From positions 1 through 40,193 of the IMG/VR virus record IMGVR_UViG_3300022745_000011: a DNA stretch of 40,193 nt; one strand, written 5' to 3'. Below, piece after piece: positions 1 through 6,287 of the stretch; the first letter of the stretch is position 1; the number at the start of each line of letters is the position of its first letter. Origin of the DNA: a virus. Below the pieces are notes generated by a model. It made no database searches and was not told the origin of the DNA. It saw nothing but the letters and a program-made list of their open reading frames with translations. The translations under genes and the position numbers were made by a program.

Positions 1-58
1 AGCCTTGTCCACCACGCTTCCATCTTGGTACTTGTAGTCACCACGTTCACGCGCACCA
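1..58. repeat. Terminal direct repeat, left copy
   Basis: These 58 bases are identical to 40136-40193. A leftward gene reads through the join in frame, so the repeat is best explained as the overlap of a circular or circularly permuted assembly rather than a biological long terminal repeat. The unique length would be about 40,135 bp. Confidence 0.95.
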
Positions 59-252
59 AGCCACAATCCAATCAGAGTACTTAGGTGCTCATGTGTTTCT
101 GTGTTCCGGTTTTCAACATTGCCCAGCCTCTCAATCACAGCGGCTTCGATGGCGCGGGCGAAATGCATCCAGTTGCCGGTCTTGTTGCCCAGCGTCGATA
201 TTTCTGCGTCAGTGAGCAGCCGCTGTGCCACTGCTTTTGCTTGTTCAATCAT
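1..252 (-). CDS. Hypothetical early protein, N-terminal part (gene continues across the contig join)
   Basis: This is the first 84 codons of a gene that continues at 40135 and stops at 39536, for a predicted total of 283 residues. The ATG at 252-250 overlaps the TGA of the upstream gene (ATGA), typical of translational coupling in this array. The N-terminus reads MIEQAKAVAQRLLTDAE, resembling the start of the neighbouring protein at 249-695 (LDQARAVAQRL). The predicted protein is soluble and largely helical. I recognise no catalytic motif and assign no function. The in-frame continuation was worked out by hand from the 58-bp overlap. Confidence 0.85.
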   Translation of the reverse strand, partial: MIEQAKAVAQRLLTDAEISTLGNKTGNWMHFARAIEAAVIERLGNVENRNTETHEHLSTLIGLWLGARERGDYKYQDGSVVDKA

Positions 253-695
253 GTTTGTTCTCCTTTAATTACTTCGATCACGTCACGAGCGCGTTCAGCG
301 CACTGCCACAGCGGCGGTACAGCGTCGAGTAGTTCTTCCGTAACATCGAGTAAGGTAACGAGGGTTGCGTCTTTCTCTCCAAGCAATTTATGAAAGTGGT
401 TGCAAGTAGACATAGATGCATGGATTTGAATCTCTGCGTCAGACAGCTTGGATTCCAACACAGCAGTATCAATCAACCGCTCGTTGTGCACACGACACAA
501 ATCAGAGTTAATCTTGGTAAGCCTCTCCACTTCTGCCACCAGTGCGTCGATGGTGACTGCCCCTTGGTCTGTGTAGTCGTGCCCCCATTCAGCGCCGCAA
601 GCGCATTCAGTTGGGCCGTAAGCCATGCAGGTGCATCCTTCTCCGTTCTTGCGCAGCCGCTGTGCCACGGCGCGGGCTTGGTCTAGTGTGTTCAT
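249..695 (-). CDS. Hypothetical early phage protein with Cys-rich N-terminus and coiled coil
   Basis: The product is 148 residues from the ATG at 695, which has GGAGAAG just upstream; longer in-frame starts overlap the previous gene and lack a ribosome site. The N-terminal 35 residues contain a Cys cluster (CTCMAYGPTECACG) that could bind a metal. The middle (about residues 45-110) is predicted coiled coil (LVAEVERLTKINSDL), and the C-terminus is helical. The stop overlaps the ATG of the next gene. Small phage proteins with this build (Cys patch, coiled coil, 'AVAQRL' start) are common in early regions, but no function is known to me. Confidence 0.8.
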   Translation of the reverse strand: MNTLDQARAVAQRLRKNGEGCTCMAYGPTECACGAEWGHDYTDQGAVTIDALVAEVERLTKINSDLCRVHNERLIDTAVLESKLSDAEIQIHASMSTCNHFHKLLGEKDATLVTLLDVTEELLDAVPPLWQCAERARDVIEVIKGEQT

Positions 696-696
696 T

Positions 697-1008
697 TCAC
701 TTCTCCCACTGCGGCATAAAGCCTTGTGCATGTTGCAAACCTTGCTTGAACTTCTCCCGTGCAAAGTCCGCATACTCTTGCTGTGTCAGCACAATGATGT
801 CTGTACGCATAGTGCCGTAGCCATTCTTGTCAACATGCAGTTCAAAGAACTTGTCCTCTCTCACAATCTTCTCTGCAAGTTCACGCGCAATCCTGCCGCG
901 AACCATGTGCATGATTTCACCAACGCTTTCATGCTTATGAGCGGCGAACTGTTGCACACAGCCCAAGCGCAGCGGAGGTAGGTTGTCGGTGTCTGTAATT
1001 GGTGTCAT
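697..1008 (-). CDS. Hypothetical early phage protein
   Basis: The product is 103 residues from the ATG at 1008, chosen for its AAGGAGC ribosome site and ATGA overlap with the upstream 30-residue ORF. It begins MTPITDTDNLPPL. The central part (VRGRIARELAEKIVREDKFFELHVDKNGYGTMRTDIIVLTQ) looks like a small alpha/beta domain with no visible active-site motif. The stop lies one base before the next start codon, within the same leftward polycistron. Function unknown. Confidence 0.8.
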   Translation of the reverse strand: MTPITDTDNLPPLRLGCVQQFAAHKHESVGEIMHMVRGRIARELAEKIVREDKFFELHVDKNGYGTMRTDIIVLTQQEYADFAREKFKQGLQHAQGFMPQWEK

Positions 1009-1097
1009 GTCTGCTCCTTTTGCGATTGGATTGCGGCAGAAAGCATGATGGAAACCATACTCTGCGCTGGCGTTTGTGGTTCGTCTGGTGTGGTCAT
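1005..1097 (-). CDS. Very small hypothetical protein (30 residues)
   Basis: This ORF encodes MTTPDEPQTPAQSMVSIMLS followed by AAIQSQKEQT. The ATG at 1097 has GGAG about 6 bases upstream and overlaps the stop of the preceding 39-residue ORF (ATGA). Its own stop overlaps the next start in the same way. The tiling on both sides is the main argument that it is translated. The sequence is polar with a short amphipathic stretch. No function can be assigned. Confidence 0.6.
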   Translation of the reverse strand: MTTPDEPQTPAQSMVSIMLSAAIQSQKEQT

Positions 1098-1213
1098 TGC
1101 ATCGCTCCAAAGATGAGGGGCAGCAAGATTAGCCACACAGCGTTGTCCGTTACAACCAGTGCAACTGCGGCGGCGATTATGGCTACACCTACGATTGCTT
1201 CTTGCGTGGTCAT
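1094..1213 (-). CDS. Small single-pass membrane protein (39 residues)
   Basis: The ORF starts at the ATG at 1213 after a GGAAGGAA ribosome site and ends with a TGA overlapping the next ATG. It is almost entirely hydrophobic: residues 6-21 read AIVGVAIIAAAVALVV and residues 26-36 read VWLILLPLIFG. They are separated by TDNA, so it could form one long or two short membrane segments. Small early membrane proteins in phages can affect host membrane functions or superinfection, but here that is only a possibility. Confidence 0.7.
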   Translation of the reverse strand: MTTQEAIVGVAIIAAAVALVVTDNAVWLILLPLIFGAMQ

Positions 1214-1341
1214 TTCTGTTCCTTCCGTTGCATGAAATAGAAGTGCTTGACCCAGTGCGTATCACCGTTGGCAATGGTCACAATGCGGTCTTCAAAATCT
1301 AATTGTTCAACGGGATCTGAGATATTCTGGTATTGGATCAT
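1210..1341 (-). CDS. Small hypothetical protein (43 residues)
   Basis: The ORF begins MIQYQNISDPVEQLDFEDRI and ends FMQRKEQK. It has a strong AAGGAG ribosome site 9 bases before the ATG at 1341 and an ATGA overlap with the membrane protein that follows. The sequence is mixed and soluble with a Trp/His/Phe-rich centre (THWVKHFYF). No family is recognised. Good initiation signals and tiling make it likely to be a real gene. Confidence 0.7.
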   Translation of the reverse strand: MIQYQNISDPVEQLDFEDRIVTIANGDTHWVKHFYFMQRKEQK

Positions 1342-1359
1342 TTGCGTTTCTCCTTGTGT

Positions 1360-1617
1360 TTAGAACTTCAGTGCTGGCTTCAAGAAGACCGGTGTATCTT
1401 CAAGAGACTTCATCAACTCGTCACGCTCACGCGAATTGCGCAGAATACAGAACCGTTGGTGAAGACGCTTGGTAACATCCTTGCGTCGATTACCAACCAG
1501 TTCACGATTCAATGCATTCTTCACATCCATCTCGCTCATACGTGCAATGGTCTTGTTGAGCACTTGCCAGTTGGCAATCGCTGCATCTAGCTCGTCATCG
1601 GTCATTACAGATTTCAT
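1360..1617 (-). CDS. Hypothetical helical phage protein
   Basis: The product is 85 residues from the ATG at 1617, with TAAGGAGTT in front of it. It is helical and rich in Arg/Lys (residues 40-70: GNRRKDVTKRLHQRFCILRNSRERDELMKSL), so nucleic-acid binding is possible but unproven. It sits just downstream of the SNF2-type helicase gene, separated by 35 bases. It resembles generic early phage proteins; no named family is recalled with confidence. Confidence 0.8.
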   Translation of the reverse strand: MKSVMTDDELDAAIANWQVLNKTIARMSEMDVKNALNRELVGNRRKDVTKRLHQRFCILRNSRERDELMKSLEDTPVFLKPALKF

Positions 1618-1652
1618 TTGAACTCCTTAAAAAGTGTTTGAAGTATAACTCA

Positions 1653-3080
1653 TTAATTGAGAACTTCAAGAACTTTTTTCTTGTTCTCACGATAATTTTT
1701 CACAGCGTTGCGCAGAGCAGTCTGATCAGCAGCCTTGGTGTCAAGTGCTTCAGCCTGGGCTTGATCAAGTGTGTCCTTGGTCAGAATACGGTGACAGATG
1801 ACCGGTTGACCCTGCCCCTGGCGATGCAGGCGAGCTACCGCTTGGTCATAGCTATCTAGGCTCCATGTGAGTCCGAACCACACCATCGTGTGTCCTGCCT
1901 TCTGAAGTCCATCGATGCCATGTCCTGCGCTCAATGGATGACTGATCATCAGTTGGCAGTCACCAGTCTTCCAGCGGTGCATAGCCATATCTAACGCGTG
2001 TTGACTCTTACACTCAGTCAGGTTGATGGGGTTCAGATCCTTGAACTTCTCCATGATGCGCTGTGCGTCACTACGGTACGCATACCAGCAGAGCACCGGC
2101 TTGCCAGCAGCCTCTTCGATAATGTCCTCAAGAGCTTCCAGCTTGAGGGTGTGTATCGGCTCCCACAGTGGCAGTCCAGCTACTGGGTAGATCGCACCAT
2201 TGGAGAACTGAAGACATGCGTTCATCAGTGATGCTTGGTTGAACATCTCTTTCTCAGCACCACTATCGAGCTTCAAGAAGAACTCCTTCTCCATCTTCTC
2301 ATACCGTGCTCGGGTCACGTCATCGAACTCAACCACCACATTATTGACAATGAGGTCAGGCATCTTGAGATAGTCAGCAGCACTCATCTCAATGGTCATG
2401 TCACCAATGAGGTTCTTGATGGTTGTCTCAGTGTCTTCGTAGGCCACTTCTTTGTATGGTCCCACCTTCTTGTAGAAACGGGTTCTGAAGGCCGTTTTGC
2501 TGGTGCCTAGACGCTTACCCTCATCAAGCACTAAAAACTGCCCATGTAGGTCTTTGTAGCCATTGGATGCAGGTGTACCGGTGAGTCCTGTCTTCCACTT
2601 GAAGTGGGGTAGGATCTTGCGAACAGACTTCACACGTTGCGTGGTGCTATTCTTGCACTTGCTGATCTCATCCCATACCAATCCATCGAAGGGAAGTGGG
2701 CGACCCTTGGAGATGAAGTAGGTATGCAGAGTCTCAGCAAGCCAACCAAGGTTCTCGTAGTTCACTATCCAGATGTGTGTACCTTCCTTCAAGAGAGCGC
2801 GGGTACGCTGATCCCTGCTACCTGTCATCAGCATGAACTTGAGATGCTGAAGGTGTTTCCACTTCTTTGCTTCTTGTGCCCATACGAGTCGGCATACACG
2901 GATCGGTGCTACTACAAGCACACCATGTAGAAAGCCGGTGTTGAGCAGGTGTGCTGCACTGGTGAGCGTAGTAGCAGTCTTCCCCAAGCCCGGATCAAGC
3001 CAAAGGGCAGTCTCAGGATGAGAGCACTGGAACTCAACTGCTCTCTTTTGATAGTCATGGAGTTGGCTAGGAGTAAGCAT
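1653..3080 (-). CDS. SNF2-type DEAD/DEAH-box helicase / DNA translocase
   Basis: The product is 475 residues, a compact superfamily 2 ATPase. Visible motifs are a Q-like start (QLHDYQKRAVEF), Walker A DPGLGKT at 29-35, the box DEIS at 137-140 (a DEAH variant), TGTP at about 167-170, and a C-terminal domain with SHPLSAGHGIDGLQ and QAVARLHRQGQ (motif VI). Phage proteins of this group are placed with SNF2 translocases and accompany replication modules, probably remodelling DNA or protein-DNA complexes. The ATG at 3080 follows GGGAG and overlaps the VRR-NUC gene by 14 bases. Helicase and nuclease are thus translationally linked and may act together. The substrate is not evident from sequence. Confidence 0.93.
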   Translation of the reverse strand: MLTPSQLHDYQKRAVEFQCSHPETALWLDPGLGKTATTLTSAAHLLNTGFLHGVLVVAPIRVCRLVWAQEAKKWKHLQHLKFMLMTGSRDQRTRALLKEGTHIWIVNYENLGWLAETLHTYFISKGRPLPFDGLVWDEISKCKNSTTQRVKSVRKILPHFKWKTGLTGTPASNGYKDLHGQFLVLDEGKRLGTSKTAFRTRFYKKVGPYKEVAYEDTETTIKNLIGDMTIEMSAADYLKMPDLIVNNVVVEFDDVTRARYEKMEKEFFLKLDSGAEKEMFNQASLMNACLQFSNGAIYPVAGLPLWEPIHTLKLEALEDIIEEAAGKPVLCWYAYRSDAQRIMEKFKDLNPINLTECKSQHALDMAMHRWKTGDCQLMISHPLSAGHGIDGLQKAGHTMVWFGLTWSLDSYDQAVARLHRQGQGQPVICHRILTKDTLDQAQAEALDTKAADQTALRNAVKNYRENKKKVLEVLN

Positions 3081-3342
3081 CTACCATCTCCCGACCCATC
3101 TGAATTGAGTCAATCACATGCACACGACAGCCTTGATTCTGGAGCTTGATATGCTCACGAATCTGACCCGATGTGGGTTTCTTACCTTCAGCTTTGAACT
3201 CAACAAAAATTACTCGACCACTAGGGGTAATGAATATCTGGTCAGGTACGAACATATGACCCGGTGAAGTCCACTTACGAGTCAACCAACCTTTAGATTC
3301 AGCATACCGTTTAACTGATTTCTCAATCTCTTTTTCCAGCAT
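3067..3342 (-). CDS. VRR-NUC family nuclease
   Basis: The product is 91 residues from the ATG at 3342, preferred over an upstream TTG because GGAG lies 9 bases before it. It has the restriction-endonuclease-like VRR-NUC layout: an N-terminal helix with Glu, MFVPDQIF (Asp34), FVEFKAEGKKPTSGQ (Glu48, Lys50, Gln60), then IREHIKLQNQGCRVHVI. These residues are the metal-binding core of the family. Stand-alone phage VRR-NUC proteins are known as structure-specific nucleases acting on branched or flap DNA. It is flanked by the DUF3310 and SNF2 genes and overlaps both, consistent with recombination or replication processing. Confidence 0.92.
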   Translation of the reverse strand: MLEKEIEKSVKRYAESKGWLTRKWTSPGHMFVPDQIFITPSGRVIFVEFKAEGKKPTSGQIREHIKLQNQGCRVHVIDSIQMGREMVDAYS

Positions 3343-3547
3343 TTCGTGTCTCCAATTCAATCAGTAACTCAATGTAGTGTTTAGCTTTCTCAAGATCAGC
3401 AATTCCATTCTTCTTGCGCCAGCGGGAAACATACTTGATTACGTTCCCTTCAAAATACCCAATAGCATTAGCATGGATATACTCAACTGGTTGTATTGCT
3501 TGGTCTTTGTAATGATCACCAGCCACTTGCTTATCTAGTGCGCTCAT
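3323..3547 (-). CDS. DUF3310 family protein (putative nucleotide-kinase-related)
   Basis: The product is 74 residues and matches the DUF3310 pattern closely: GDHYKDQAIQPVEYIHANAIGYFEGNVIKYVSRWRKKNGIADLEKAKHYIELLI. The family includes small phage proteins related to part of T7 gp1.7, a nucleotide kinase. Whether this short form has that activity is unknown. The ATG at 3547 overlaps the stop of the preceding 53-residue ORF. The C-terminus overlaps the VRR-NUC start by 20 bases. Confidence 0.88.
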   Translation of the reverse strand: MSALDKQVAGDHYKDQAIQPVEYIHANAIGYFEGNVIKYVSRWRKKNGIADLEKAKHYIELLIELETRNAGKRD

Positions 3548-3705
3548 TTAGCTTTCTCCATCCACTTCAAAGGTAAGTACTTGCTGCTATTGGGTAACGT
3601 GATCGGATTCTGTTTCTCAGGGCGCTTATGAATCACTTTAGGGAACATTCGCTTATCAGTTGTGACGCTGGATTTTTCAGGAATAGTAAATGCGTTAGGT
3701 TTCAT
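3544..3705 (-). CDS. Small hypothetical protein between DNA polymerase and DUF3310 genes
   Basis: This ORF encodes 53 residues (MKPNAFTIPEKSSVTTDKRM...LPLKWMEKAK). Its ATG overlaps the polymerase stop (ATGA) and its TGA overlaps the next ATG. No separate ribosome site is visible, so translation would depend on coupling to the polymerase gene. It is basic, proline-rich and soluble. The double stop/start overlap and the absence of any gap support it, but no family is recognised. Confidence 0.55.
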   Translation of the reverse strand: MKPNAFTIPEKSSVTTDKRMFPKVIHKRPEKQNPITLPNSSKYLPLKWMEKAK

Positions 3706-5528
3706 TTCATTGCAAGCGTCAGCTTCTCCACTTCGTTGATGTAATACTCATAGTTGATTGGTTCAAACGCATCACGTATGTCGTTACACACCTGAACCGT
3801 CCAACCCTTCTCTACTGCAAACTCACGCCACTTCTCAGGGTTCTTAGCAAGTGGTGGCATGACCTTCACCAGTTCGGCACCAGCAGTGCTCACGTAGTAG
3901 CGAGTGGTGTTCTGCACCTGCCTACCACCCCACTTCAGGTGACTGCTACGTGGTACTTTGATACGCAGAAAGAAGTCATACTTATCAGGCCAGTTCATCA
4001 CTGTCTCACGGATCGGTACACCACGCACAAGAACCTGCTCTGCCACCTTCGGTACGACCAGGGCGCTGTGGTTCTGGTGCATCTCACGATCCCACTCATA
4101 ATCGCCCTTGAGCTTGGTAGTGCCATCAAGCTTCACAGCGATGTAGTTGTTCACATCACGTATCGCCATCTTCTTGTACTCAACTGACTCAAGCTGGAGC
4201 TTAGTCAAGCTCTCCCAAGCATCGCATACCAACTGGATCTCCATACGTCTAGCACGATGAGCATAGACCGTAATACCGTCCGTATTAGCCTGGATGATCC
4301 TGAGTCCAAAGATACCCAGCAGCTTCTCCACCAGCATAGCGATCATCAGTTGACCTGAGAGTGTGATCTTCATGGTGAACTGTGGATCGTAAAAGACGCT
4401 GAACTGATCGTTACTAGCCCCGTACGTACCATTCAAGGCCAGTTTGAGCATGGCATTCTCGGCAGTACCTTTCTTGTAGCTCACTCGTTGCTCACGCAGC
4501 TTACGGTATATGTCCACAAACGTAGGTCCAAGATGTTCTGGATAGTAGCCCTGTTCAATGGCAATGGATGGGTACAGTGAAGTCACATCAAGGTCGAGGA
4601 TCATGTGATCCTCAGTGGCTTCAAAGACTTGATTCTCTACAGAAGCATGGATACCACCAGTGCCGAAAACAAAATCAAGACCACGTATGTTGGCAGACAG
4701 ATCATTGAACACTCCCTTTGTTTCAGTGATGACTTGGGACTTGAGATACTGATGTACTCGATCAAACTCATCGTACTCAAAGTTAATGAACGATGGGATG
4801 CAGTCAGCGAGTCGGATAGATGGTCGTTTGGTCTGCATTGGTTCACGACCATTGGGGCCGTACTTGTAGCACTGCACTCCCACCTTCTCTAGCTCCATCT
4901 GGAAAATCTCTTTACCGATCTTCACATCGTTGTGATTTAAAAAATCTCTACCATGCTTCTCGGTCAGTGCAGTACGAAAGTCAATCTGTTCTGTCATCTT
5001 GTGATAGAACATCTTGGTGGCAGTTACATCGTGTGCGTTGTATTGCTTGAGAATATTGGTCTGCTCTTGTGTGAGAAACGTACCCACTGGGAAAGGTAGG
5101 TCTTCAATGTTGTCCATCTTCATCACAAACTCAAGAGCCTTTAAACTGGTAGCCCGAGCCTTGTTGTCAAAGTGTGCAATCTTGAATAGATCAATCTGAT
5201 CCACATAACGATCACTTGGGTACACAATGGATGCGAATCGGTTAGAGTCCTGAGCCTGAATGATGCTCATGGCTTTGTTGTAAAGGATTGGAGCAGTAGC
5301 CTTACCCATCTGAAGCAAGGTATGCAAAACAGGGTAATCGAATCCCACATTATTGAATCCCACCATCTGTGCATCTTGGTTGGCTAACCACTGGCACCAC
5401 TCTACAATCGCACGACTATCATCTTGCCAAGGGCTAATCTCAAATGACCACTTCAGAGGATAGTCAGCATGTTCTGCGGCTAGTGTGAAGACATTTGGAA
5501 ATGTCTCAAGGTCATAGATGACGCGCAT
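3702..5528 (-). CDS. Family B DNA polymerase with 3'-5' exonuclease domain
   Basis: The product is 608 residues. The exonuclease domain shows Exo I DLE (Asp6, Glu8), Exo II VGFNNVGFDYP (about 57-66) and Exo III YNAHD (163-167). The polymerase domain shows motif A DVTSLYPSI (Asp314), motif B KLALNGTYGASND (362-374) and motif C ANTDGIT, where the usual DTD is NTD; Asp417 should be the catalytic carboxylate. Only about 40 residues separate motifs A and B, with no obvious protein-priming insertion, so RNA/DNA priming by the prim-pol protein is plausible. The protein is short for the family. A GGGAGAAGT site precedes the ATG. It is the core replicase of this phage. Confidence 0.93.
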   Translation of the reverse strand: MRVIYDLETFPNVFTLAAEHADYPLKWSFEISPWQDDSRAIVEWCQWLANQDAQMVGFNNVGFDYPVLHTLLQMGKATAPILYNKAMSIIQAQDSNRFASIVYPSDRYVDQIDLFKIAHFDNKARATSLKALEFVMKMDNIEDLPFPVGTFLTQEQTNILKQYNAHDVTATKMFYHKMTEQIDFRTALTEKHGRDFLNHNDVKIGKEIFQMELEKVGVQCYKYGPNGREPMQTKRPSIRLADCIPSFINFEYDEFDRVHQYLKSQVITETKGVFNDLSANIRGLDFVFGTGGIHASVENQVFEATEDHMILDLDVTSLYPSIAIEQGYYPEHLGPTFVDIYRKLREQRVSYKKGTAENAMLKLALNGTYGASNDQFSVFYDPQFTMKITLSGQLMIAMLVEKLLGIFGLRIIQANTDGITVYAHRARRMEIQLVCDAWESLTKLQLESVEYKKMAIRDVNNYIAVKLDGTTKLKGDYEWDREMHQNHSALVVPKVAEQVLVRGVPIRETVMNWPDKYDFFLRIKVPRSSHLKWGGRQVQNTTRYYVSTAGAELVKVMPPLAKNPEKWREFAVEKGWTVQVCNDIRDAFEPINYEYYINEVEKLTLAMK

Positions 5529-5563
5529 ACTTCTCCCTCAACTGAATGATTCTGGTTATAAAT

Positions 5564-5613
5564 GGGGCTGGTGTACTTTAGCTGTACCCGTATTAATGAG
5601 TACCACCAGCCCC
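5564..5613. promoter_or_regulatory. Long inverted repeat between ssDNA-binding and DNA polymerase genes
   Basis: The arms GGGGCTGGTGTACT (5564-5577) and AGTACCACCAGCCCC (5599-5613) pair with one bulged base around a 21-base loop. The structure lies in the 92-base gap after the DUF2815 stop and before the polymerase start. On the leftward transcript there is no good U-tract, so it is more likely an attenuator, RNA-processing or stability element than a simple terminator. Confidence 0.6.
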
Positions 5614-5620
5614 GAAACAC

Positions 5621-6271
5621 TTACATGAATCTAGGGAGTCCCGGCATAGCGAATGCAGGAGCAGCTTGTGGTGCAGCAGGAGCAGCCACAGCACCAAACA
5701 TATTGCTCAGGTCAGGAGTGCCAGCAGTGTCACCAAACGGTGTGCCATCCTTGGCAAACTGAATCGCTACAAAGTCGCAACGGATACCACGACCAAAGGA
5801 GTTATCCTGCAACCAAGGGCGCAGGGCTACGTTGACGTAACAGCCACCATACATCTTACGAGCAAATGTCTGATACTCCATCACGTTCGACGGATCAACT
5901 GGGGAACCATCAGGACGGATCATCTGCGGCGCATTCTCACGCGATGCAGCGATGAAGTAGTTACCATCGTAGCCAGCATAGGGCTTGAAGGTCTTCTTAT
6001 CGATCTTCTCGCTACCTGGGCCGAAGCAACGCAGCTTGCGATCCGATTGGATCATCTGCATCACAACACCAGCGTTCTCAGCCCACTTCTGTTGCGCCAA
6101 TTCAGCGTAACGAGCCATGAACTCTTTAAGTGCAGGATGGTCGGGTGTAAAGATAAAGTCTGCCGAGAACTTGGCAACAGCGGTAGGTGCTGCCATCTTG
6201 CCTTTGTAGGCTTCGACAATGTGAGGGAAGGACAGTTGCACGCTCTGTGCGAAGATGATTTCTTGAGCCAT
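5621..6271 (-). CDS. DUF2815 family protein, probable ssDNA-binding protein
   Basis: The product is 216 residues from the ATG at 6271 (GGAG upstream), five codons inside a longer frame. It matches the DUF2815 group in order: SVQLSFPHIVEAYKGK near the start, SADFIFTPDHPALKEF, DKKTFKPYAGYDGNYFIAASR, then GGCYVNVALRPWLQDNSFGRGIRCDFVAIQFAKDGTPF. These phage proteins are regarded as OB-fold ssDNA-binding proteins. The C-terminus (about residues 180-216) is an Ala/Pro/Met-rich flexible tail rather than the acidic tail of classical SSBs. It lies between the DUF2800 nuclease and the DNA polymerase, as in many phage replication modules. Confidence 0.85.
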   Translation of the reverse strand: MAQEIIFAQSVQLSFPHIVEAYKGKMAAPTAVAKFSADFIFTPDHPALKEFMARYAELAQQKWAENAGVVMQMIQSDRKLRCFGPGSEKIDKKTFKPYAGYDGNYFIAASRENAPQMIRPDGSPVDPSNVMEYQTFARKMYGGCYVNVALRPWLQDNSFGRGIRCDFVAIQFAKDGTPFGDTAGTPDLSNMFGAVAAPAAPQAAPAFAMPGLPRFM

Positions 6272-6287
6272 TTTAGGATTCTCCAAT

